In this document: in pieces, positions 55,976 through 64,000 of the stretch | Numbering within the stretch: position 1 is the stretch's first letter | Layout of the letters: the number at the start of each line of letters is the position of its first letter | NCBI GenBank assembly: GCA_024644535.1 | Contig: JAHEKX010000027.1 | Coordinates: 130,185-194,184, forward strand | Direction of reading: 5' to 3' | From: Gammaproteobacteria bacterium | GTDB taxonomy: Bacteria; Pseudomonadota; Gammaproteobacteria; Pseudomonadales; Halieaceae | DNA: 64,000 nt | Position numbers and translations under genes: made by a program | The notes under the pieces: generated by a model | Databases searched by the model: none | What the model was told of the DNA's origin: nothing | The model's input: only the letters and a program-made list of their open reading frames with translations

Positions 55976-57703
55976 ATGAGACGTATTATCTCTATCACAG
56001 TCTTAGCAGGCTTGTTGTCCGCCTGCAGCTCGGCACCCCTGCAACGACCGATTGCTGACACATCTATACATGCAGCAATTGCGGCAGAGCCCGATATCAT
56101 TCGCCAGGAGGTCCCCATTCCCGCGGGACTGGTGTACGATTTCCTGCTCGCAGAATTCGCCCTGCGCCAGGGCGACTACCGACAAGCTTTGCGTCTATAC
56201 CAAGATCTAGCAAAAAAGGTCGACGACGTAGAGGTTTCAGCGCGCGCCACCCGCATAGCGCAATTTTTGGGCGACGAACCCGCAGTGTCTGAACTGGTAA
56301 AACGTTGGCTCGCGCAAGAACCAAACAACCCAGAGGCAGGGCGTTTGGCGGGCATACTAGCACTGCGACGAGGGGCGGGAGCGACTGCCTTCGATTATTT
56401 TTACGATGCCGCGCAAGAGGGTGCAATCGTTGATTTTGGCATGCTAGCCAGAGCCTACCCCGAACTGAGCTTCCCCGAGCGTGAAACTCTAAAACAACGT
56501 ATTGACGCCAAACTGGACGGCTCGCAGGAGCGTTCATTAACCTTTGCTCGAGCCCTAATGGCGGCCGAAGATGGAGACAACCAGCGCGCCTTAAGGTTCG
56601 TAAACGAATTGTTAACGGCAGAGCCACAGAATATACAAGCACTGATGCTTCAGGCTCGCTTGCAACTAAGTCTAAAGCACGAAAACCCACTAACTGGGCT
56701 GGCACAAGCGGTAAAAACCAATCCCGATAATGAAGCACTGCGCCAGCACTACGCGCAATTGCTTGCAGGAACCGATGTATCGGCAGCCCGCACACAGTAC
56801 GAAATTTTGTCCGCCGATCACCCGCGTAAGGGCGAATACCTGATGGCATTGGCGCTGATAAACAAAGAGCTTAGTGACTTTCTTGCGGCTAAAGCGTACC
56901 TGCGCCAGTGCCTGGCCCTAGAGCAACTCGTCGATGAGGCGAACTATTATTTGGGCGAAATTGCACAACAAGAAGGGTCGCTGCAAGTGGCGATGGACCA
57001 CTACCAGCAAGTCGGCGACGGCCAGCACTTTTTGATTGCTAGCCGCCGGGTTGCTGCCATGTTGCTGCAAACAAACCAGCTGGAGGAGTTACACGTCTAC
57101 CTAGAAAACCAGCGCGCCCGCTTCCCTCGCCGCGGAGAACAACTGTTCGCTCTGGAAGCTCAGGTGCTCAGCACTGCCGAGGCAGACGAGGCGACCATAG
57201 AGCTCCTCAACAGGGCTTTAACGGTGTACCCCAACTCCGAATCGCTGCGCTACGCCCGTGCTATGGCAGCGCAACGCCTCGGGAATTTGGCACAGTTAGA
57301 AGCAGATCTTCGCATCATTCTATCGATTAGCCCTAGTAATGCGACCGTGCTAAATGCGCTGGGTTACACCTTGGCCGATCAGACCGATCGCTACGGTGAA
57401 GCCTTTGAGCTTATTTCCCAAGCCCTTCAATTGGCGCCTGGTGAACCGGCAATTTTGGACTCAATGGGCTGGGTGTTGTTTAAGCTTGGACGCCTGCAGG
57501 AAGCTGAGCAACAGCTTCAGCTCGCTTACCAGAAAATGCAAGACCCTGAAATTGCCAGCCACCTAGGCGAGGTGTTGATGGCAATGGGTAGAACCGCAGA
57601 AGCGACTAAACTCTGGACTGCGGCGATAGACGCGGCACCGCAACATCAAGCGCTGATTGACACACTTAAACGCTTGCAACCCGCTTTGCTTGATACACAA
57701 TAA
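55976..57703 (+). CDS. TPR-repeat lipoprotein
   Basis: MRRIISITVLAGLLSACSS lipobox, multiple TPR units; start 55976 (ORF open to 55799). Confidence 0.88.
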   Translation: MRRIISITVLAGLLSACSSAPLQRPIADTSIHAAIAAEPDIIRQEVPIPAGLVYDFLLAEFALRQGDYRQALRLYQDLAKKVDDVEVSARATRIAQFLGDEPAVSELVKRWLAQEPNNPEAGRLAGILALRRGAGATAFDYFYDAAQEGAIVDFGMLARAYPELSFPERETLKQRIDAKLDGSQERSLTFARALMAAEDGDNQRALRFVNELLTAEPQNIQALMLQARLQLSLKHENPLTGLAQAVKTNPDNEALRQHYAQLLAGTDVSAARTQYEILSADHPRKGEYLMALALINKELSDFLAAKAYLRQCLALEQLVDEANYYLGEIAQQEGSLQVAMDHYQQVGDGQHFLIASRRVAAMLLQTNQLEELHVYLENQRARFPRRGEQLFALEAQVLSTAEADEATIELLNRALTVYPNSESLRYARAMAAQRLGNLAQLEADLRIILSISPSNATVLNALGYTLADQTDRYGEAFELISQALQLAPGEPAILDSMGWVLFKLGRLQEAEQQLQLAYQKMQDPEIASHLGEVLMAMGRTAEATKLWTAAIDAAPQHQALIDTLKRLQPALLDTQ

Positions 57704-58212
57704 TGCGCAGTGTACTGACTGGTCTGTTGACAATGCTACTTAGTGCCTGTGCGCAGCAGCCCATGGTGTCGGTGTCTGTAGACCCCACAAGTTGGTCGAT
57801 GGAAACCAAAATCGCCTTTTCAGGCGCACAAGAATCGGGCTCGGGCTATGCCCGATTTGACTACGCTCCGGGGCTACTCAGCGCCGAACTCAGTGGGGCT
57901 TTTGGCCTTGGCAAAAGCCGCATAGATTGCAATTTGAGCTACTGCGATATTAGCGGTAAAAATGGCGAAAATAGACTCTGGTTGGATCAAGGCAACCTCG
58001 AATTGCAGGATGACTTACTGCTGCCAATTAATCTACTGCCCGAGTGGCTGCTTGGGAACAATATCGATGACACACAAACGCTGGGCTGGACGCTCGATGT
58101 TAGTGCCTGGCAGGAACAACGTGGTGTAAGACTTCCGCAAAAAATTAGCCTAACGCACACGAGCGGCAATACCCTAAAAATATTTGTGATCCGCTGGACA
58201 GCGCAGACATGA
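57703..58212 (+). CDS. lolB: Outer-membrane lipoprotein receptor LolB-like
   Basis: Lipobox LLSAC, divergent LolB-like sequence, hemA/lolB/ispE synteny. Confidence 0.72.
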   Translation: MRSVLTGLLTMLLSACAQQPMVSVSVDPTSWSMETKIAFSGAQESGSGYARFDYAPGLLSAELSGAFGLGKSRIDCNLSYCDISGKNGENRLWLDQGNLELQDDLLLPINLLPEWLLGNNIDDTQTLGWTLDVSAWQEQRGVRLPQKISLTHTSGNTLKIFVIRWTAQT

Positions 58213-59060
58213 CGACCGACGAGCTTCTCTTCCAAGGGGTTTCGCCCGCCAAACTGAATTTATTCTTGCACATCACCAGCCAACGCAGCGATGGTTACCA
58301 CAATTTGCAGACCTTGTTCCAACTACTTGACTGGGGTGATGACATTCGCATTGAGGCCAATCAAACGGGCAAAATTACGCTCGCCTGCCCAAAGATACCG
58401 CTCGCACCCGAGCGCAATTTGGCGTTTAAGGCCGCCCTCGCCTTAAAGGCTTACTCTGGCAAAAGTGGCTTGGGAACGCACATTAACATCGACAAGCGCA
58501 TTCCCGACGGCGCAGGCTTAGGTGGCGGCAGTTCGAATGCCGCCAGCGTTCTACTCGTGCTGAATAAACTTTGGGATCTAAACTTAGATACAGGCACCTT
58601 GGCTAAGATTGGCCGCAAGCTGGGCGCGGATGTCCCCGTTTTTGTGCATGGCCAAAGCGCTTGGGCGGAAGGCATTGGCGAAAACCTTACCCCCGTAAAA
58701 TTACCGGAAACGGTGTTTTTGGTGGTAAAGCCCAAAGTTTCGATTGCGACAGCCCAAATTTTTCAAGCTAAGGAATTGACACGGGACACGCCCGCCATCA
58801 CAATAGCGACCTTTTTCGAGGGGCGGTACCGGAACGACTGCGAAAACGCGGTCTTCCAACAATATCCAGAGGTCAAAGCCATTGCTAAATGGCTGGGGCA
58901 GTTTGGAACTCCGCGTCTTACTGGAACCGGCAGTTGTTTATTTTTAGAGTGTCAATCTAGGGCACAAGCGGCTAAAATAGCGCGCCAAGTTCCAGCAAGC
59001 AGTACGGCCTTTGTGGCACAGGGTGTAAACCAGTCACCCATAGTTACTGCGCTGAAATAA
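58209..59060 (+). CDS. ispE: 4-diphosphocytidyl-2-C-methyl-D-erythritol kinase
   Basis: SPAKLNLFLHITSQRSDGYHNLQTLFQLLD, PDGAGLGGGSSNAA. Confidence 0.97.
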   Translation: MTTDELLFQGVSPAKLNLFLHITSQRSDGYHNLQTLFQLLDWGDDIRIEANQTGKITLACPKIPLAPERNLAFKAALALKAYSGKSGLGTHINIDKRIPDGAGLGGGSSNAASVLLVLNKLWDLNLDTGTLAKIGRKLGADVPVFVHGQSAWAEGIGENLTPVKLPETVFLVVKPKVSIATAQIFQAKELTRDTPAITIATFFEGRYRNDCENAVFQQYPEVKAIAKWLGQFGTPRLTGTGSCLFLECQSRAQAAKIARQVPASSTAFVAQGVNQSPIVTALK

Positions 59061-59069
59061 AAGAACAAC

Positions 59070-59144
59070 TGGGGTGTCGCCAAGCGGCAAGGCACCGGGT
59101 TTTGATCCCGGCATTCGGAGGTTCGAATCCTCCCACCCCAGCCA
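59070..59144 (+). tRNA. tRNA-Gln (anticodon TTG), CCA encoded
   Basis: TGGGGTG/CACCCCA acceptor stem, CCGGG-TTTTGAT-CCCGG anticodon arm, GGTTCGAATCC T-arm, GCCA 3' end. Confidence 0.97.
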
Positions 59145-59192
59145 TTTTAGTGCGAGTTCATCATCGCCCAATCAGCACCCAGAGGAAGCAAC

Positions 59193-60140
59193 GTGTCCAC
59201 TAGAATGATGGTTTTTTCGGGCAACGCGAACTTGGAACTTTCTCGTAAGGTTGCAAGCCGCCTGTACTTATCTCTAGGAAACGCCACAGTAAGCAGCTTT
59301 AGTGACGGCGAAATTGCAGTCGAGCTTAATGAAAACGTGCGCGGCAAAGACGTTTTTATTGTGCAGCCCACCTGCGCACCGACCAATGACAACTTAATGG
59401 AACTGGTCGTTATGATCGACGCTTTACGTCGCGCATCGGCAGCGCGCATTACTGCGGTCGTCCCTTACTTCGGCTACGCGCGTCAAGATCGCCGCGTACG
59501 CTCTGCCCGAGTACCCATATCGGCCAAAGTCGTTGCCGACATGATTGTGAACGTGGGTGTAGACCGAGTACTAACAGTGGATCTTCACGCAGAGCAAATT
59601 CAAGGCTTTTTTGCCTGCCCCGTCGATAATATTTATGCCTCACCAGTGCTCAACACTGACATCGTTGCCTGCGGCTACAAAGACCTAATCGTGGTTTCGC
59701 CTGATATTGGTGGTGTTGTGCGTGCTCGCGCTATTGCAAAACAACTCGGTGATGCGGATTTAGCGATCATCGATAAACGTCGCCCACAAGCTAACGAAGC
59801 TCAGGTAATGAACCTGATCGGGAACGTTGAAGGCCGTACTTGCCTGCTGGTAGACGACATGGTCGATACCGCGGGCACACTGTGCAAGGCCGCTGACGCG
59901 CTAAAAGAGCGTGGAGCTATCAAGGTAGTCGCTTACTGCACACATGCCGTTTTATCAGGTAAAGCAATTGACAACCTACGAAATTCAACCCTAGACGAAT
60001 TGATTGTCACAGATACTATCCCCTTGTCGGCCGACGCCAAGGCCCTGGGGAAAATTCGTCAATTAACTATTGCTGACCTACTAGCCGAGTCTATGCGCCG
60101 CGTCAGTAACGAAGAATCTATTAGCGCGCTGTTCGAGTAA
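59193..60140 (+). CDS. prs: Ribose-phosphate pyrophosphokinase
   Basis: [52 protein letters not shown]. Confidence 0.98.
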   Translation: MSTRMMVFSGNANLELSRKVASRLYLSLGNATVSSFSDGEIAVELNENVRGKDVFIVQPTCAPTNDNLMELVVMIDALRRASAARITAVVPYFGYARQDRRVRSARVPISAKVVADMIVNVGVDRVLTVDLHAEQIQGFFACPVDNIYASPVLNTDIVACGYKDLIVVSPDIGGVVRARAIAKQLGDADLAIIDKRRPQANEAQVMNLIGNVEGRTCLLVDDMVDTAGTLCKAADALKERGAIKVVAYCTHAVLSGKAIDNLRNSTLDELIVTDTIPLSADAKALGKIRQLTIADLLAESMRRVSNEESISALFE

Positions 60141-60207
60141 CAGCGTATTTTGAGCCCTTCTTTGGTACCGGTCGCAGGTACTTAAGAAGTTAACTAAGGA
60201 GAAGACT

Positions 60208-60858
60208 ATGTCTGATCAATTTGAAGTAGCAGTATCCGCTCGAAGTGATATAGGGAAAGGTGCGAGCCGCCGCCTACGTCGCTTAGAGAACCTAGTACCT
60301 GGTGTTGTTTATGGCGGTCACAAAGACCCTGTAAGCGTATCGGTTGTGTCCAAGGACATCGAGAAGTCACTGGAAAACGAGGCGTTCTATAGCCATGTTT
60401 TAACGTTGAACTTCGGTGACCACACCGAAGGCGCGGTACTGAAAGACTTGCAGCGCCATCCAGCCACCAACAAAGTTGTGCACTTAGATTTCTTGCGCGT
60501 TGTTGCAGGCGAAGCCATTAAAGTGCAGGTGCCCTTGCACTTTACCAACGAAGACACCTGCATAGGTGTTAAAATTGGTGGCGGTATGGTTCAGCACCAA
60601 ATGAATGAAATCGAAGTGTCGTGTTTACCAAAAGACATCCCTGAGTTTATTGAAGTAGATATGGTTAATGTAGAAGTCGGCACTATTGTGCACCTGTCGG
60701 ACCTGACTCTACCCAAGGGCGTAACCTCGGTTGCATTAAGCTTAGGTGCCGATCATGACTTGGCCGTTGCCTCTGTCACACCGCCTAAAGGTGGTGGTGC
60801 TGCAGCTGACGACGCTGAAGAAACAGCCGACAGCGACAGCGACAGCGACAGCGAGTAA
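60208..60858 (+). CDS. rplY: 50S ribosomal protein L25/CTC family
   Basis: RLRRLENLVPGVVYGG, TL5/L25 two-domain length, acidic tail DSDSDSDSE. Confidence 0.96.
   Translation: MSDQFEVAVSARSDIGKGASRRLRRLENLVPGVVYGGHKDPVSVSVVSKDIEKSLENEAFYSHVLTLNFGDHTEGAVLKDLQRHPATNKVVHLDFLRVVAGEAIKVQVPLHFTNEDTCIGVKIGGGMVQHQMNEIEVSCLPKDIPEFIEVDMVNVEVGTIVHLSDLTLPKGVTSVALSLGADHDLAVASVTPPKGGGAAADDAEETADSDSDSDSE
60829..60852. repeat. Hexanucleotide tandem repeat (GACAGC)x4 in the rplY 3' end
   Basis: gacagc gacagc gacagc gacagc then gag taa; encodes DSDSDSDS. Confidence 0.97.
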
Positions 60859-60876
60859 TAGCCTCTCGACGGGCTC

Positions 60877-61470
60877 TTGTGCACCATGACGATTCGCTTG
60901 ATAGTGGGCCTGTGCAATCCCGGCACTCAATACGACCAGACCCGGCATAACGCCGGGTCTTGGTTTGTAGAGAACCTAGTAAAACATCACAATGGCCAAT
61001 GGAAATCCGAATCCAAGCTATTTGGCCGAACTAGCAAAATAAAAATTGGCTCACACGAACTGTTATTACTGCTACCTGATACATTTATGAATCGTAGCGG
61101 CAAATCCGTTGTGGCCGCAGTAAATTTCTACAAATTGCAAAGTACGCAAATGCTTGTTGTTCACGACGAACTCGATTTAAGTCCTGGGGTTGCGCGCTTT
61201 AAAGACGGTGGTGGCCACGGTGGCCATAATGGTCTGCGCGATATTATTCCTGCTTTGGGTAACAAGTCGGACTTTTTGCGACTGCGCATCGGCATTGGCC
61301 ATCCTGGTCATGCTAAGGCAGTCAGCAATTACGTACTGGGCAAGCCCGATCAAGGCGACAAATGCGCCATCGAAAAAATTATTCAAGAGGCTGAGCAGGC
61401 GCTAGATTATGTGCTTGACGGTGACCTCGCCAAAGCCATGAACCAACTGCATAGCATTACAGTTAAATAG
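60877..61470 (+). CDS. pth: Peptidyl-tRNA hydrolase
   Basis: IVGLCNPGTQYDQTRHNAGSWFVE, HDELDLSPG, GGHGGHNGLRDI; first M at 60877, MTIRLIVGL at 60886 also possible. Confidence 0.97.
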   Translation: MCTMTIRLIVGLCNPGTQYDQTRHNAGSWFVENLVKHHNGQWKSESKLFGRTSKIKIGSHELLLLLPDTFMNRSGKSVVAAVNFYKLQSTQMLVVHDELDLSPGVARFKDGGGHGGHNGLRDIIPALGNKSDFLRLRIGIGHPGHAKAVSNYVLGKPDQGDKCAIEKIIQEAEQALDYVLDGDLAKAMNQLHSITVK

Positions 61471-61487
61471 CTTAAAGGATACTCAAT

Positions 61488-62582
61488 ATGGGTTTTAAAT
61501 GCGGTATTGTGGGCTTACCCAACGTTGGCAAATCAACGTTATTCAACGCCCTGACCAAAGCGGGTATCGATGCCGAGAACTTTCCGTTCTGCACCATCGA
61601 GCCAAACTCTGGCGTGGTACCGGTACCTGACCCCCGGCAGACAGAGATTTCTAAACTGGTGAACCCTGAACGCGAAGTCCCAACGACCATGGAGTTCGTG
61701 GACATCGCTGGGCTGGTCGCCGGCGCCTCAAAAGGCGAAGGATTAGGCAACCAATTTTTGGCGAACATCCGCGAAACCGACGCTATTGCTCATGTTGTTC
61801 GGTGTTTCTCGGACGACAACGTCATTCACGTTGCCAATGTCGTAAACCCGTTGGCTGACATTGAAGTCATCAACACAGAATTGGCCCTTGCCGACCTAGA
61901 GAGCTGCGAGAAGCAACTACAGAAAGTGGTGCGTACCGCAAAAGGCGGTGATAAAGATGCAGTGGCCATGAAAACCTTGCTGGAGGACGTGCTACTTCCC
62001 CATTTGAACGAAGCCAAGCCAGTCCGCGCCTTAAGTCTAGACGACGGCCAAAAAGCACTGGTAAAAACCCTTCACCTGCTGACCGTTAAGCCGACTATGT
62101 ATATTGCCAACGTCGATGAAGAGGGCGTGGACGGAAACGAATACGTTGACCAGGTCAATGCGATCGCCGCCGAAGAGAACGCGATCGTAGTGGTAATCTG
62201 TAATAAATTAGAGTCAGAGATCGCCGAACTGGAAGACGATGAGCGCGCAGAATTCTTAGCGGACCTTGGTATGGAAGAGCCGGGACTCGATCGCGTAATA
62301 CGTGCAGGGTACCAGTTGCTTGGCTTGCACACCTACTTTACTGCGGGCGTTAAGGAAGTGCGCGCTTGGACCGTTAGAGTGGGGGCCACGGCGCCCGAAG
62401 CGGCCGGTGTTATTCATACCGATTTCCAGAAAGGCTTCATTCGCGCTGAGGTGATCGCTTACGCCGACTTCATTCAGTACAAGGGTGAGCCCGGCGCCAA
62501 AGAGGCCGGCAAATGGCGCCTAGAAGGCAAAGACTACATCGTTAAAGATGGCGATGTCGTTCACTTTCGGTTTAACGTATAA
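61488..62582 (+). CDS. ychF: Ribosome-binding ATPase YchF
   Basis: [40 protein letters not shown]. Confidence 0.99.
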   Translation: MGFKCGIVGLPNVGKSTLFNALTKAGIDAENFPFCTIEPNSGVVPVPDPRQTEISKLVNPEREVPTTMEFVDIAGLVAGASKGEGLGNQFLANIRETDAIAHVVRCFSDDNVIHVANVVNPLADIEVINTELALADLESCEKQLQKVVRTAKGGDKDAVAMKTLLEDVLLPHLNEAKPVRALSLDDGQKALVKTLHLLTVKPTMYIANVDEEGVDGNEYVDQVNAIAAEENAIVVVICNKLESEIAELEDDERAEFLADLGMEEPGLDRVIRAGYQLLGLHTYFTAGVKEVRAWTVRVGATAPEAAGVIHTDFQKGFIRAEVIAYADFIQYKGEPGAKEAGKWRLEGKDYIVKDGDVVHFRFNV

Positions 62583-62591
62583 GGCTCACTC

Positions 62592-62640
62592 GCCTGCCGC
62601 AGTCCTTGCGGCAGGCACAAGTCTAGCCCAGACTTTTTTA
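62592..62640 (+). terminator. Two consecutive hairpins downstream of ychF; the second is a canonical intrinsic terminator
   Basis: GCCTGCCGCA-GTCCT-TGCGGCAGGC (62592-62616), then AAGTCT-AGCCC-AGACTT plus T-run (62619-62639). Confidence 0.8.
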
Positions 62641-62709
62641 TGTCGAGGCGCACTCGTCAAGTCCGCCCCAACGCAAACACTGATACCTACCCTAGACGAG
62701 ATGACGTTG

Positions 62710-63003
62710 CTAACGCTTTTGTTTGGCGCTCCAACGAATGTGCCGTTGCACCACCTCATCAGCTAGCAACAACTCTAGAGTATAAAAACGTTTGCCCAAA
62801 GCCATTTCATCATAAAGTTTGTGCAGGCCGCGGTGACAGGGCTGGCAGATATCGATTCCCTTATTCAATGCCTCGCGACTGTAATGCTTTTTAAAGCTAG
62901 TTCGCCTATGTAGCTTACGCGGTATTAAATGGTGAAACGTCAGCTGCCTGCACGCGCCACAAAGGGCGCAGGGTCTGGCCGGTACCGAGTTAGCCATCGC
63001 CAA
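62710..63003 (-). CDS. Small HNH-family nuclease-like protein
   Basis: CALCG...LTFHHLIPRKLH...GIDICQPCHRGLHKL: two CxxC-type knuckles and an HH-N-H pattern. Confidence 0.8.
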   Translation of the reverse strand: MAMANSVPARPCALCGACRQLTFHHLIPRKLHRRTSFKKHYSREALNKGIDICQPCHRGLHKLYDEMALGKRFYTLELLLADEVVQRHIRWSAKQKR

Positions 63004-63006
63004 ACC

Positions 63007-63828
63007 CTAACGGGGCGCTTCAGAGCGCGCCTGCAGCAAGGACTTAATTTCGACCAGCTCGCCCTGAAGATCCTGTAAGGTAGGCTCCCCCGCCGCCTCT
63101 GCTTCGGCTGCAGCAATTTTTTTATGCTCGTCTTCCAGCACATTTACCACAATACCTATAATCATGTTCAAAAAGGCAAAAGCGGATAAAAATATGAAGC
63201 TCAAGTAGTAAACCCAACTCAGCGGGTACACAGCCATCGTTTCGTACATCACATCAGTCCAGTCTTCAAAGGTCATGACACGAAACAAGGTCAGCATACT
63301 AATGGCAATATCGCCCCAAAGCTCCGGATTAATGGCCGAAAAAAAAGTCGCCCCTACTGCCGCGTAAATGTAAAAAATAATGAACATCATCAGCATCACG
63401 TATCCAAGTTGGGGCAATGCCACCAGCAAAGAGGTGATCAAGGTGCGCAATTCAGGAATAATGGACACCATTCGAAGCACACGGAAGATCCTGACCAAAC
63501 GGCCAATCAAAGCTAGTTCTGAGTCTTCGATAGGGATAAGACTTACCACTACAATCAGGGTATCAAACACATTCCAAGCGTTAGCAAAAAAAGTCTTCTT
63601 GTTCTCATCACCTAAAAACCGAATGCTGATCTCGACCAAAAAGAATACGGTAATCGCCCAGTCCAAGCCCACAATCAATGGCTGCGTCCAGGCCGGTAAC
63701 GGGTAGGTCTTAACGCCAATAATCAAGGCAGAAAAAACGATGATAGCAATCACCGACAGCTCGAAGATTTTATTAGACCGCAAGCGCGCAAAACGCTGTT
63801 CTAGCAATGACAAAGAAGCCGTAGACAT
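63007..63828 (-). CDS. Voltage-gated cation channel of the bacterial NaChBac/BacNav type
   Basis: S4-like RLVRIFRVLRM, pore FRVMTFEDWTDVMYE, S6 FLNMIIGIVVNVLEDE, C-terminal coiled coil LQDLQGELVEIKSLLQ; start MSTASLSLLE at 63828. Confidence 0.92.
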   Translation of the reverse strand: MSTASLSLLEQRFARLRSNKIFELSVIAIIVFSALIIGVKTYPLPAWTQPLIVGLDWAITVFFLVEISIRFLGDENKKTFFANAWNVFDTLIVVVSLIPIEDSELALIGRLVRIFRVLRMVSIIPELRTLITSLLVALPQLGYVMLMMFIIFYIYAAVGATFFSAINPELWGDIAISMLTLFRVMTFEDWTDVMYETMAVYPLSWVYYLSFIFLSAFAFLNMIIGIVVNVLEDEHKKIAAAEAEAAGEPTLQDLQGELVEIKSLLQARSEAPR

Positions 63829-63908
63829 ATCACTAATACTCAGATTATGAAGGTGTGTATTGTAGAAGTAGAACAGTAAAATGTCAGTTTGAAAAACGGC
63901 GTCAGGGC

Positions 63909-63938
63909 TTGACAATAAAGTCAAAAATCCGCAATATT
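63909..63938 (+). promoter_or_regulatory. Putative sigma70 promoter reading out of the window
   Basis: TTGACA (63909-63914), 17-18 bp spacer, CAATAT/AATATT (63932-63938), discriminator TCGCGCTC. Confidence 0.5.
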
Positions 63939-64000
63939 CGCGCTCTCGAAAATGCAGCGCATTAGCGAGGCATCAGAAGCCTTTCTCGTCATGTACGGAA

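Noticed and set aside
56097-56849. 250-aa minus-strand ORF
   Set aside because: Fully antisense to the TPR lipoprotein gene; Arg/Leu/Pro-rich composition typical of a shadow ORF; no recognisable domain.
62640-62894. 84-aa plus-strand ORF after ychF
   Set aside because: Starts at the terminator and is antisense to the HNH gene; not credible as coding.

Overview
This 64 kb window looks like core chromosome of a gammaproteobacterium. The lineage is inferred only from gene content and order (Pseudomonas/Cellvibrio-like synteny). I found no mobile elements, CRISPR arrays, prophage or rRNA operons. On the minus strand at the left is a dcw cell-wall/division cluster: mraZ-rsmH-ftsL-ftsI-murE-murF-mraY-murD-ftsW-murG-murC, with murC cut by the window edge. 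It is preceded by rnpB and rsmI. Next come lpoA-yraN-diaA-dolP; sspAB with a bc1 complex; rplM-rpsI; zapE/zapG; a Nif3-like gene; a DegS-type protease; hisD-hisG-murA-ibaG-mlaC. These are followed by yrbG-kdsD-kdsC-lptC-lptA-lptB-rpoN-hpf-ptsN-rapZ-ptsO; mgtE-darP; yhdP-maf-mreDCB; gatCAB; smr/cysZ/DEAD helicase/prmC/prfA/hemA; TPR lipoprotein-lolB-ispE-tRNA-Gln-prs-rplY-pth-ychF; and an HNH protein with a voltage-gated-type ion channel. I did not see a clearly novel multi-gene system. The points most worth checking are: (i) a single-ORF fusion of cytochrome b and cytochrome c1 with an internal signal-peptide-like junction; (ii) a BacNav-type channel whose pore motif TFEDWTD resembles engineered Ca2+-selective filters; (iii) an mlaC without mlaF/E/D/B at the usual locus, plus an inverted repeat around a TATAAT box in the adjacent divergent intergenic region; (iv) an exactly 10-bp-phased 4-repeat MraZ operator just downstream of a strong promoter; and (v) several small repeats and promoter motifs. 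No searches were run. Product calls rest on reading the protein sequences and on conserved gene order.
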